NCBI GenBank assembly: GCA_013397435.1
Contig: VZRG01000032.1
Span: 588,195-652,194, forward strand
Length of the DNA: 64,000 bases
Reading direction: 5' to 3'
Source: Erythrocercus mccallii
Lineage: Eukaryota > Chordata > Aves > Passeriformes > Dicruridae
Within the stretch, counting starts at the first letter, position 1; each line of letters starts with the position of its first letter. Below, piece by piece: positions 51,874-64,000 of this stretch. The notes beneath the pieces were generated by a model, which did not search any database, was not told the origin of the DNA, and saw nothing but the letters and a program-made list of their open reading frames with translations. The position numbers and the translations under genes were made by a program.

Positions 51874-54800
51874 TTCTGTTATTCAACTCAGTATAACATC
51901 TTTGAAACGAGCAATTACATGGTTTTCCCAAAGTGATACAAAGTATTCACAAATTAGTTCCCAAAATGTCTGTCCATCCTCATCTTCCAAAGACGTTTAG
52001 TAGATAATACCTTGGGACTATCAGGTAGTTAATGTATTTTCTTCATTAGGTTAGAACAACACATGGAAGACAAATTCAGCTCTCATTAAATTAATTGAAA
52101 ATTCTCATTAGCTTCAACAAAATCAGTGTATGACACTTCAGAGTAAATTGTCAATGGAGCAGCAGCTGTAGATTCAAATTTACCCCTAAAGATTGCACAC
52201 AGATTTGAATCTATTTCTTAATTTAAAGAATCCCTGTAAAATCCAAGGGGATAGATATATTCACTATAGCATTCAAACTCTGTACTCTGTTACTGGGTCC
52301 ACTATTCTGGTAAGATAATGTTCTGGTTAATCTGAAGATGCAGCAGAGCCTTATACACTCTGATCTTGAAAAGCAACATCATGTAGCTAAAATACTTCAT
52401 AGTAACCTAAATCATATATGTTTGTAATAATTTGGTAAGTGCTGTTATCTTATTCTCTTTATGCCTGTTATACACTCGTTAATCATCCCAAGAAAATGCC
52501 CCACCATTACAATAAATACTTCTTCAAATAATTTATCTTCCACTTCAGTGAGCAGCTATTTTGAAGCTTAAAATAAGCTCTTGTCCTCAGTTGTGTGTCT
52601 ACTAACACCAATAACAAAATTATTGCTGACCTCATAGAAAGTAAAACAAAATCCTTAATACTGCCTAAAAGCTAGATTCTTGTTGCAGCAGTCCCAGATG
52701 TTATTTTATCTCTGTTTTATTGTGTTACATAATTGACAACAGATAAGTGCTAAGACAGATGTCACTGCATGATGCAGTTACACATGTGCTTCCAAATTCT
52801 TTCCAGTGTGTGCTGGGAAGTACATGCTGCAGAAATTGCCATCTGTTTCATTAAACTTGACAGAAATAATGGTATTTGGAGAAAAATTTATATGACCAAT
52901 GCTAGAGCCACTTTTGGCATTGATCTTTCATCAGAGCCTGATGTAGAAGGAGAATTTCTCCTGAAGAACGGTCTGCTTCTATTGAGATGAAAGATAAAAT
53001 CATACTGTGTCCCTTTGGTTTCAGTCGGATGCACTGAGAATATTTTTAAGGAGTAGCAGCTGTTCACAGTAGAGTTAATCTGGCAAATTAATGCCTGGGT
53101 TAGACCAGTCTAGTTATGAAATTCCTGTATAAAAAGCTGTATAAGAGGTGTTTTGTTCAAATGGGCATTGTATTCTCTCCTGTGAACCAGTGAGATGTCT
53201 AAGGGAATATGTCACATGGTTCTCAGAGCTGCATTTGACTGCATGTCTTTGATTTAATTACTTACTAATATAAAGTGAGAGAAATACTTCATTCTTTCTA
53301 TACCCTAGCAGATGTGAGTTGAACACATCAGTGCAGGCAAGCCATTTCCTTCAGTGTGCAATGCTGTAGATTTCTGTCTTGCAGCCTGTCTTCCCACCAG
53401 TAAAGTGAATATCTATGTTGACTGCTATTTTGGTTAACACTGCCTATTATCTTCTACTTCCTACAAGTATTGTGAGTTGCTCTCTGAAAAGTTGTAATCA
53501 TACGTGTACAACTTACAGTTTGATGGCAGAATCATAACCTTGGTGTGTGGAAGCCAAAAACACTGTTAGACACCAGCAGTTACTGTCATTTCTGGGATCA
53601 CAGCCTGCTGAGATGATAAAAGGAAATAAAACACTTAAATAACCAGAAAGTGCAACTTTTTTTGCTCAGGCATGGTCCAGAAGATTTGAAAATGAGCTGC
53701 ATACCCATATCTTTAGTGTGAAAAAACCTGTACTGAGCATGTGGTGTGACCATGGATATGGAACACAGCCCTGGTGTGCTGTATGACTTTACATTTGAGA
53801 AAAGCAGTTTTACGTGTTCTTTTTTGAGACTTTATTAAACCCTTCACTTTGAAATTTCTTTATTTTCTCTCAAATTGAGACACTGAACAGAAAAAAATCT
53901 ATATTAATAACCAAAGTAATAGCTCAGATAATATACAACCTGTAGAGTGACACCGCTGGAAGCGACCTGGTGCTGGCTTTGCACTTAGTACAGACCACAT
54001 CCGAATAGGGCTGGGGGGATTGTCCCAGCTGTCTGTCCCTGAACCACAATTATCCTGGGGCTGCAAGATTGTTAGTAGCAAAGGCAGCCACCCTGGGTTT
54101 CAGCCAGAAGAAGCATCAGGAGTGCTGTGTTCCAGTCCTGGCTGGTGCATGCCAACAGCTCCCTGCAGACTTTACCAATGGCAGCAAGGCTCCTCTCACC
54201 CACTCCAGCTCAGTTTGTTAATACCTTTCCTTTCTGTTCTAATTATGGTTTGTGTTGTAGCCTCTGGTGGTTTTCATTTGCAAACACCTTCAACTCCTCA
54301 AACCACCTTTATTTTTATATAAAGAGAAGAAATATTTGCTTTGTTGCCTATGTTATTCTTCTGTATGAGAAGAGAGGAGAGGAAGCAAGAGAGAAATGTC
54401 TCCTCTCTGACTTGCTCAAAAGAAAACTGAGTTTTAGCCCTTCACTCATGAGTTCCATCACTTGCTCCAGCTCTGCTCCTCTTTCTGCTCAGCTTTTTAG
54501 TCAGTAAAATGTGCTGTATGATTTATACTAAAGAAAAAAATACACCTTAAAGATGCGATATTAGGTACTTTGATATATAGTTTGAAGAAATCAAGGTCCT
54601 CTATAATTTGTGGTTGTGTTGACAATAGAAAATAGGAACTTTTTGCAAGATCCTGGAGTAAAGACTGCAGTAAGTCATCTGTCAATGCCATGTTCTTCAT
54701 CTGGTGTACACAATTACCAGGACTGAGCAGAAGGGGCTCTTGAGCTGCAAGGAGAAAATGGAAAACCTGATTTGTCTGGAAATTTGGTTTCATGTTCCAA

Positions 54801-57281
54801 GTTCCTGCTTCATCAGACTATCTCTTGCATCATTACACAGCAATGAGCTAAAATTAAGGCCAGGATAAACAGGATGTTAAAATAAAATGCTGCAGCATAC
54901 CAGCATTACAGATGTCTGAGCAACCCACACCCCTCATCTCTTCCAGCAGCTGGACACAGGATCTTTAGGGCCAAGAGTATTCTGAACATCAAACTGCCTC
55001 AGTGGTCTTAGTGCCTGATGTCTGTGATTCTCCTGGGAATGACCAACAGCTATACCAGAGGGAAGGGAAAACATGCTGCCTCTGGTATGTGTCAGAACAG
55101 TCATGCACTGTACTGAACCCTCTTCTGCCTGCATGCAGAAGTGAATGCTGATACACAGCTCTGGTTGCACTTGTGCCTCTGCCTGTTTGGATCACAGCTG
55201 CCTGCAGGATTAGGAGCAGGAGACAGGCAGGGACAAAGGCAGAAAAATGTCTTCTAATCTCCGCTGCAGTAGCACATTAAAAATTTGATCTCTCAGCTGG
55301 CAGAATTTCTGGATTACACTGTTGAAATCATTCCTAGAGATGCTTTTAGTGAATGGCAAAATTTCTGTGTCTACACTAGGTTCCTATGTCTGCCTGATCC
55401 AGAAATTGCTCTAAGACAAGTTTCTATTTAATGAGCCAATATTCGTGGTTCTTGCAGTTGATAATGGACTATATTTGTTTCCAAAGGGCTCCATTACTTC
55501 TGAATTAGTATAATTATTTTCTTTTAATTCCTTGAACGACTTGCTATATTTCATGCACTTCCTTTTAAAGTAAAAAGCTAATATAGATTGCTTCAAAGTT
55601 TATTTGTTAAAAGATGCCCTCAGGTCGAGCAATAATACAGTCTCCTCTCAAGAGGAGAAAATGGTTATGGTCAAGTTAGAATCTTTTGTGAGTAGACGAT
55701 AGGAAAAATTGCTTTCTAAGGTACAGAAATGCAAGCAAGACAATCATGTGAAAAATATTAACAATAGGGTTGTAGGATTGTGTTATTTTGATAATATTTT
55801 CTAGGTAAATCTAGAAAAATAGTGCTTTTCTTTAGAATGCCTTAAAATTAATCATACAGCAAACAGGGTAACAGTATGCTTTCCTGATCTTGTAAGAGAC
55901 ATTTGTATCATTTCCATTTTAAATTTTAGAATGATTGCCATCCTGAGAAAGCTTCTTACAGGTTATTATTAATGTGAAAGTCTCCAGATATTTACAACTA
56001 GAAGTGTTTTATATCACTGCTCAGTGTGTCCACAGGAAATACAATGCATTGATTGAGGTGACATGTAAGGCAGTGTGAAAAGTTCTCCCTTCTACTCCAG
56101 CTGGTATAATACCACTGGCACTTTTTGAGAACTTTTCCTGACAAGAAATTTTCTGTGAATCACTCATTCCATTGGTCCCTAGTTTCTTCTTTGATATTTC
56201 TTCATGAAAAGGCAATTTATGCTGCCAGTGCAGCTCAGCTAAGGCCTTCCCATGTTCTTAACATATCCTTTGGGAATGAATGAAAGAGGCAACAATCTGC
56301 TTGCAAGGCTGAATTCTTGTTTTGAAAACATAGTGCAGTTTCTTTCAGAGCAAGAAATTTACCTAATTTGTCCTTCTAGAGTGATTTTGAAGATATAGGG
56401 AAATGTCTGTAATATGTTGCCTCACATCCAAATCCCACCAGGGATTTACTTGATTCAGGATCTAGTGCGTAAAGACACCATTATTTCAGCAATCAGAGGA
56501 ACTAAGAGGCATTAGAAAATACTGGGGCTATTAAAACATCACTGATAAGTAGTTTATTAACAACAACTCACTGTGTTGGATCTCACAGGAGATATTCAGC
56601 CTTTGGTGAGTTGCTTTCAGAAATTAAGGTTTGCAGCACTTTGCAGAGCTCTGTGAATAACCCTTGATGGCACTGCCAGCTATCTGTAGAACTGAACTTC
56701 ACAGAGTGACTTGGTTTGGTAACATCCCATGCAATGTTGTGTCCAGGTAAAACTGGGGGGAAAAAAAACCCACTCACATTTTGGAAAAAAAACCCAAACC
56801 AACAAAATCCAGGTTATAAACTCTGTAAAATATCTTATGTGACCACTGAAGTCCTAAGGAAGCTGCCAAGTATTTGTGAGAATTTTGTGTTCAGGTTGTA
56901 TTTACTTTAGGAGAAATGTTGATTGTTTGGGGGCGGGGGGTGGATTTATCCAATCAGTTGAGATTCTATCCTTGAGCAATTTTGGCCCAGTTTTTTGACA
57001 CCTTTTGTGTTCTTGTTGTAGCTATGTGGAATGCAGTACATGTGAGCATATATAGAGCTGATGAATTTCCACAGATTTGCTATGTGTTTTTATTATTCAG
57101 ACCTGTGGATGTGTCATGGGAAGGTAAAAGTTATGCACCTGATGCTTTGCCTAGATGCATTTTCTAATGCTGAAGTACAAGCTTATTATGAAAGCTAGTA
57201 AATGACAGGGTGTAGATAAAATACTTCCCTTATATTAGCTAAAATAATTCAGGGGATTTTTTCTGTCTAATGTGAGAATTA
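51874..57281. other. Unique non-coding DNA, no gene recognised
   Basis: No recognisable exon, RNA gene or transposon. The stretch 53930-54480 is somewhat GC-richer and holds overlapping sense frames of 100 and 126 codons that I do not recognise. Inverted repeats: 10-bp arms at 54371-54380 and 54399-54408, and 8-bp arms with a 2-base gap at 55641-55658. A G-rich run lies at 56929-56943. Confidence 0.5.
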
Positions 57282-57345
57282 ATTGTAGATGCCATTAGTC
57301 TCAGTGCATGTTCATTGTAGATGCCATTAGTTTCAGTGCATGTCC
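57282..57345 (+). repeat. 32-bp tandem duplication
   Basis: Unit 57282-57313 (ATTGTAGATGCCATTAGT...) is repeated head-to-tail at 57314-57345 with just two substitutions, both C/T transitions. Two copies only. Confidence 0.95.
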
Positions 57346-60300
57346 AAGAGTCCTCACCTTCACTACAGTGCACTCATACCTAGGCTGCTGCTAGCTCAAA
57401 ATAATGTTTTGTGAAACAAAATGGAAATACCTTGAGTGGAGATACTTTTACTATCCTCCATTTTTCATATTCACACCCTTATGCTTCAGGTCCATAAATG
57501 CCTTCTAACAAGTTCACCAGGCCAAGAAGCAATCATCCATAGCAGGAGACTGTTTTCCACACAAATATTGAACAAGAGAAATAGATAGTAACTTTTCTGT
57601 CTCCGCAGAGTAAATGACTGAGAACAGATAGAAAATGGGTTGAGAGTAATTGTAGGATTATATACAGCTGTCTATTAGAACAGCAATTTCCTTGAGAATG
57701 GATAATGGCAACAAAGTGCTTGATGAATTTCAGGGAGTTTTGATGACTTTGCTTCTAAAATACAAACAATCTCCATATTAATTTGTCAAATTTTGGTATA
57801 TTACTACTAATGGACTGACTGCATGTTGAATACTGTGATAGTAGTTGTCATGTTAAATCCTCTCTTCTACCTTTGGAAGTCAGAGAGTGATGATGTCTTG
57901 ACACCCTGCGTGGACTGAGTTTCCCTCCTGCTGAACAAGATCTTTATTTCTACATCAATATTTTACAACATTAAAGAAGTTAATGTATGATTATACTTTT
58001 TTAAACTTGTAGAAATGACAAAATCTCTGAAGTCACACTGAAGATTAAAAATATAATTACTAGTAAAACTTGCTTAGCTTGCTGAAGAGGTTTTGCATCC
58101 TGGAGAATATTGTTTGCAAAATTTTCCAGAATACAGCTGAGCAACTATATATTAACCTGAAAGATTTTTCCCATACATTCTTGAGCTAATTTAACAGGCA
58201 GTCAATTTACACTAATCTAGATTAATTGCTTTACCAAACTAGGGAGAAAATATTTTAAAATAGGTAAAAAGTTATTTGATAAAATTTGAGCTAACAGACA
58301 TGAATAATGATGAGAGTCCTTATTCTCAATATATGTTTAAGACAAGCAAATCCTTTGAAAAGGAAGAAAATTTACGTGAAAAACAGTTAAATATAATTAA
58401 GAGATTTACCAAAATCTGTGTTTATGTTGCCCTATTATATAACTCCAACATATTGGCAACTTCTTTATATTGAATAAAACCTTACACTTAGGGTCTTTAT
58501 TTGTTTTTCTTTTCAATCACAAGCTTTCCATTTAGAACTTATTTGTACATCACTGCATCATTATATCCAGGTCTCCTTAAGAAGCCGAAGTTGGATACTT
58601 GGTTTATGTATATCTTTAAGTGATTTCTTTGTTGAAATCTACTATTTAAAGGAATATTTTGAGGCTACTGCATTATATAATTTTTGTATGAAAGATTGGT
58701 ATATGAAAGGAATTAGCCTTCCAATTCTGTTTGTACCTTTCCTTTGTTTTGAACCAGAGCACATACACAGCTGTGTTATGAAAGCCTCTGTCAGAGTCAC
58801 TGGCCTTGTCCTACAGGCCTCTGCAGTGCATATAAATAAATAAATCTCACTTTGAATTAGGGAAGTACAACTGAAGTTAGTGACTATATCATTAATTCAA
58901 TCTTTCATGGTAGACTGGACTATATTCTTCTCCATATGGTCACCTTTTCACATTCTGAGAGCAAGTATTAGAGCTTACACATAATTCATGCTTTTAAACT
59001 ATACATCTATAATTGTCCACCTGTGGTTTAAATCTTGTTTTTTAAAACCCTTTTTATTTTTTTCCATGTGACACTACTCAGCCAATGAAAATAAGCAAGT
59101 CATCCATGTATTTGTTACATCCCTTTTCACTTATCTGTGTTTTTCTAACCCAGAGCTGCAAGGTGGAAGTGCATAACTCTGTAAATCCTAACAGCCTGAA
59201 CCCAAAAAAGCCCAACACTTCTGACATCTGATTAAAACTAGGGCTTTCTGAACTCTATTTGAGAAAACTTATCCAAGCAGTAGAAAAAAGGGAGAAGTCT
59301 AGATAAAACCACATTAAAAACCTAGACAACATCAGGAGTAAATCTTCGGAGAAGTCAGTAATGCGGAACTCTGCAAGCAGTTTTATAACTTAGAATTGAT
59401 TTAAAATTCAGATATAGAGCTGGTGATGAGACATTTACCTGAGATTTTTCCCCCTGCATGCCATTTACCAGAGGGTGCTGGCTGATTCTCTGGCAAAAAT
59501 TTAATCTTTCATCCTGCTGTCTGACATTGCCCAATTCACTTTTTAAATGTGCTTGCTCAGTCCAGCTCCTGAGTTTTCTAATCCTGACTCTATTTAACTC
59601 TATCAATGTTTGCATTTACGTAACTTACTTCAGGGACAGAGGAAGATCCCCCCAGTTTATCAGAAACAGATGTGCACCTTTATAGACAACAGAAGCTAAA
59701 GAAGGAAATTCTTTTAATCCAAACAGAGGAGTATATTCTTGATTTTAAAATAAATAAATAAATAGGCAGAATGTTCAAAGAAGAAAATAAGCCACTATGA
59801 TTCCAGATGATGCACTACATGCAGGTTCTTCCTGAGCTAGTCCAAAATTTTGCCTATTTAATGGAGTCAGCAAACTAGTTTTGTTTGTCCCAGGCGAATC
59901 TGGGCTGGTACATGCAAAACTGCAGGTGAAAAGAGGGATTTAGGCACTTGGAATGGATTAGGAGGAGTTCTTTGCTGGCTTTGATGAGTGGGATGGTTAA
60001 CTTGCTTGCTTCTGTAGTAGCTTGACTCAGCGTGGAAGTCTTAACTTGGGAAAGGGAGTTCTGAGGAAGAGTAGACATGGCTTTGGTTTGAAAATTTTGA
60101 ACGATAATGGACATGTCATTTTTTCTTTTTAGCCAAGGAAAAGGAAAGAGGAGGGAGACACATCTGCAAAGCTTCAGATATGCTAGCAAAAATGTGCATG
60201 TATGTCTGCATTTCCACTGTGATTTTTAACCTTTTTCTCTCTTAAAAAAAAAAAAAAGAAAAGAGAGAGTGGATGATGCTTTTGTTTTTACATGTTGAAT

Positions 60301-63300
60301 AAAATGAAAAAATCAAACTAAAATAGTTGACATATAGAATAATACAAGATGGAATAGTTAAGACAGCTTGGGTGAGAATATTGCTCCCACATTTGAGCCT
60401 GTTTATGTATTTTTGCAGTTTTGAAGAGGTCTGAGAAGATGTTGCAGTGAATACAAGTGTCACTCTTCTTGACCCAAGCCACTTGATCTCTATGATGCCA
60501 GGCTCTGTACCCGTTTCTAACCCTCCAGCATAGCCAGTACCCCAGAGGGAGAGTCCTGAAGTGGGTGGGTGGGGGCAGCTGGAGCAAGGCACCCCTGGGA
60601 CAGGGGCAGACGTGGCTACAGGCAGCCCCTGTGACCAACAGCCTCTCCTGACTCCAGTCTGGCACTCCAGAGTCACTGCTCAGGCTTCTGCTGAGGGTGC
60701 AAGAGAGGCTCTGGGGCTTCCCTCTGAAAGTGTCAGAGTTATGGAGAACTTGCATAGGCATGCAGATAAGCAGGAACCCTGGTGAAAGTGATACCTTATG
60801 TGCCTTATTGAGCACTGGCCCAGAGCCCACCAAAGTCAGCAGAAGTGCAAATATTGGATCTGTTCTTGAATCTGTGTGGGTGTCTTCTTAGCTGAAAGCT
60901 TGGCTATCATATCGACATACTTTATTTAGCCAAATTCCAGAAACAAAAGTAAATGCAAAGATATCTTTTGTTCTGGCAGGGCTTTTTTTTTTTTTTTTTT
61001 TTTTAGTGTATGTGGGGGAGGTTTTTTGTTTCTAATTAACATGTTTAGTCTTCAGAAACTCCCTTATTTGCATTCTACAATTATACTGCTGAGTAGGAAG
61101 CAGGGGGTCTTTGGAAAGAGCGAAGTGAATTAGTTTTAGCTAACTGCATCTTAAAAGGAGAGCACGTGGTCCTTTGGCCTTGCTCTGAGAGTAACTCAGC
61201 TAGTGTTTTGGACAGCAAACTCTCTGAATATTAGACCCAGGAAAAAATGTCACACATTATTAGAAATGGGATGGATGGGAGCAGGCTTTATTGGAAACAT
61301 TGGCTAAGCTTACATCGTAATTGCTGTGCTGAAGCAGTAAACAGCTGCTGATCTTGTGATCTTTCTAGTGAAAAACAAGCATTTGTTGTAGCTAGTTTTC
61401 AGATGTATGTTGTTGTTTGCACAGTATTTCAAGTGTCCTACTTGGTATTTATATTATTAGCTCAGCGTTCTACATTACAATAAATGTGTTTACTTATTAC
61501 AGAAGTACTGACCCTTAAAACATCTGCTTCTCAGCTGAACGTCCACAGCTCAGTGGGTGTGGGTAGCTTCTGTTAGCCATTCTTTCATAATATTTTGCAG
61601 TCTTTGGCAAGCAGTTTGAGTCAGATTCTGACCTCAGATGCACCCCTGTACAATGGCAATAGCTGTGCTCCAGTCAACAGCATTCTTCTAGTTTTATGTC
61701 AGTGTTAACTGAGGTCAGAGGACATTGCAGCGAGTGGGCCACAATCCTGCCTAATTTTTGCCTGGCAGAGTTCTTTAAGCAAAATACATAAAAACTCTAG
61801 TGGTGGCTCCAAACTGATGCCAAAGTCTCTCTCATTCTTCTACAGACTGAGCAATAGCAAACAGTATGGCAGAAGTTAATTAAATAGTTATGAGGAATAA
61901 AGGATTCTGTGTCTATCACCATTAGCACAAGAGCTGTAACTGCAGTCTGACAGGCTTGGAAGAGCTGTGGCTGTCTGGAAAGTGCTTTTTGATCTTGTGC
62001 TGTCTCTTGTCTCTACCAATACTGCACCCGAGGGGAATGCTCAGAAGTTCTTTTGGAGACAATGGTTTCAGTTGCCTCATGAGTGATGGAAAGGACTGGG
62101 GAACCTATCATTTCCTGAAGTGGGGAGAAGACTGCATTCAATCTATGTGGTTGGTGTTAAAGTAGGGAAACAATCATTTTAAGAATTTTAGTGTCTTAGC
62201 AAAAAACCATTCTTCTCTCCCACCCTAGCATGTCCACAGTCTGTGATTCATGCCCACTCTGCCATTCTTGTTTGAGGTTCTGCTTTTCCTCTGATAGCCC
62301 ACTCCAGTGCTGTGGAAACAATACTCATCTTAGACCTCCCCCTCCTCTGCCAAAACCCTGCAGCTTCCTCTGGTCGTGGGCTACCTGAGGAGAGAGAAGG
62401 TGCTCACATTACCTCAGAGCACAGCCTAATTTAGCACATGCTCCTTATGCAGCAGTGGAAAGGATGGAACAGTCTTTTTATCCTGCATTTGCAGAACCAC
62501 CCTGGACCTTGTCAACAGCAAAAGAACTATGGTTATACAAGCAAAAAATTATATCATCAACCAGCCACAAGCCAGCTGGGTTAGTATCAGCTGGGACTTC
62601 TATAGTGGAAAGAATTCAAAAGTAAAAATGCAGTGTAAACTTAATATACACAGCATCCCCTAGAGGTTCGTGCTGCAACTTACAGATAGGATAACTGCTC
62701 CTTTTCCATAACTGGTTTCTCTTGAAAGTACCATCTAGTTATCATGGTAATGAGAATACATTTTGGAATTAGCTTATAGATGAGTCATGGCTAAAACAAT
62801 GTTGGTAATACATCTTATAGAATAAATCTCATTTTAAAGTAACAAAAATTTGTTTGGCAAAAACTACTTAGCAATGTTACCTTTGCAGACTACTGAGAAA
62901 AAAAAAAGAGCTATTTTGTGTTCCTGATCATTGCTTATCACCAAAATTCCCAGTTTATTTCCCAAATGTTTATTATTGCCCCTTTTAATTAAAGTGTTGT
63001 ATTTTCTAGTACATGGATTTAATGTTGACAGCAATGTTTCCATGAATAAAATGGGCTCTCTTAAAGAACCTCAGGCCACACAAAATGTTTATGCTTGATA
63101 ATTGATATCCAATTAAAAATGGAGTGAAGTGAAGCTTGGCTTGGACAATCCATAGAAGCATCTTGATATAGTTAATTTGATATGCAAATAAACTATATTC
63201 ACACCTAGAATTAAACCATTTATTAATGAAAATTATTCATTGTTTAATCTACAGCTTCTTTTTAATGTGGAAGACAGTTTTGATACTTTCATGTTACAGT

Positions 63301-64000
63301 ATTTTGGATGCCTCCTTGTATAAAGGAGAAAACTTCCTGATGAAACTGTTTCATTGTTGTTGATGTCTTGTGGAAACAGCATGGAGAATACAGCAGGTGG
63401 TATAGACCCACACCAGGTCAGTAAGCTGTGGAAATGCAAAACTACCAATCCTGAAATTGAGAACAGGTGACAAAAATTTCACTTGGAGATTTGACATCTG
63501 TAAGTAATCAGTTAGTGCAAGAGCTTTGGTCAGACACAAATTAACTTCATTGCTGATTGCATTTTCAATAAGTAAAAGAGAAAGCAGCTGCAGTTGGTTA
63601 AAATCACAATGAAATATATAGGAAGTGTTTAGAAGGACTTCATTTTTGGGTTGGTGTTTTTTTAGTTAGCTTGGGTATATACACTTCTTAGCATTTAGGT
63701 TGAGAAAACAAAATTTTTTACAACTGTTTTAACAGTGCTTCTAAGATCAAAGCTTCTTAGAGCTTCAAACTGTTTCTCACCATTCCTACACCACTTTCTG
63801 CTTCTAAAAATGTAAATAAATAAATAAACACAGAACATCTGGATTTGATTGGAGGGAGGGATTAATTTCAAATAAAGACACTAAAAAGTTATTTTGACTA
63901 GAACAGAACTATGCTAATGGAGGATGTTGTGTTCTTGAACTTTGTCCTTTCTGGCAAGCCTTGCTTCTCCCCTCAAATAGTAGTTACTGCAGATGTTTGA
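57346..64000. other. Unique non-coding DNA, no gene recognised
   Basis: No gene recognised. The longest open frame of the whole window lies here (171 codons, antisense, 60318-60833), overlapped by a 144-codon antisense frame (60242-60676) and sense frames of 64-74 codons. None has a family signature, and the low stop density follows from the GC-richer patch at about 60540-60720. Short (AAAT)n runs lie at 58831-58845, 59745-59763 and 63813-63829. The final kilobase has an A/T-rich stretch with an ATGCAAAT octamer (63182-63189). Confidence 0.5.
60983..61004 (+). repeat. Poly-T run (22 nt)
   Basis: Uninterrupted T homopolymer, followed by G-rich sequence. No transposon body was recognised beside it. 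Confidence 0.95.

Noticed and set aside
54020..54507. Two overlapping sense frames (100 and 126 codons)
   Set aside because: Different frames over the same bases, no domain, no sign of coding constraint visible by eye.
58276..58473. 65-codon sense frame with charged, helix-like composition
   Set aside because: A/T-rich, no family resemblance, no splice or promoter context; chance length.
60244..60257. Poly-A run as the tail of a processed pseudogene or SINE
   Set aside because: The upstream sequence shows no recognisable cDNA-like or SINE body and no target-site duplication.

Overview
The window looks like non-coding nuclear DNA from a bird. It is A/T-rich and CpG-poor throughout and has no dense gene structure. 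The only interspersed repeats I recognise are CR1 LINE pieces, the dominant retrotransposon of birds and other sauropsids. I saw no mammalian-type SINEs or L1. The low repeat load fits a bird better than a turtle or crocodile, but that is inference and no species can be named. No bacterial features (operons, ribosome binding sites, rRNA, tRNA, CRISPR) are present.

I found no protein-coding gene or exon that I can support. The open frames in the window are short (about 60-170 codons). They mostly overlap one another on both strands, or come from simple repeats or the CR1 copy, and none shows a recognisable host domain. The window is therefore either intergenic or inside a very large intron; the sequence does not decide which.

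Layout: (1) 1-5859, unique A/T-rich DNA. (2) 5860-6112, an antisense CR1 3' end, followed at once by a GATA microsatellite (6269-6314). (3) 6315-16173, mostly unique. (4) 16174-16300, a G/T-only-like tract. (5) 16301-29289, unique, with somewhat GC-richer patches near 20.7-21.3 kb and 25.4-25.9 kb. (6) 29290-36310, the repeat-rich heart: a small perfect hairpin, a short antisense CR1 tail (29924), a 2-kb sense CR1 copy (31365-33350), an antisense CR1 tail (34893) and a weaker one (36186). (7) 36311-49458, unique, with a diverged 70-bp tandem repeat at 43951-44090. (8) 49461-50088, an 18-bp perfect palindrome and then a 130-bp strictly alternating pyrimidine-purine hexamer array. (9) 50089-64000, mostly unique, with an A/C-rich tract (51774-51873), a 32-bp tandem duplication (57282-57345) and a GC-richer patch near 60.5 kb.

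The most informative element is the sense CR1. It keeps the end of ORF1 (the esterase-like domain), the first part of the ORF2 endonuclease and much of the reverse transcriptase, plus a 3' end with the family's terminal octamer. The endonuclease start runs almost directly into the reverse transcriptase start, so most of the endonuclease and the linker are missing. Stops, frameshifts and a ruined catalytic motif show it is long dead. I found no sign of a novel biological system; the findings below are structural curiosities and candidates for comparative checks.
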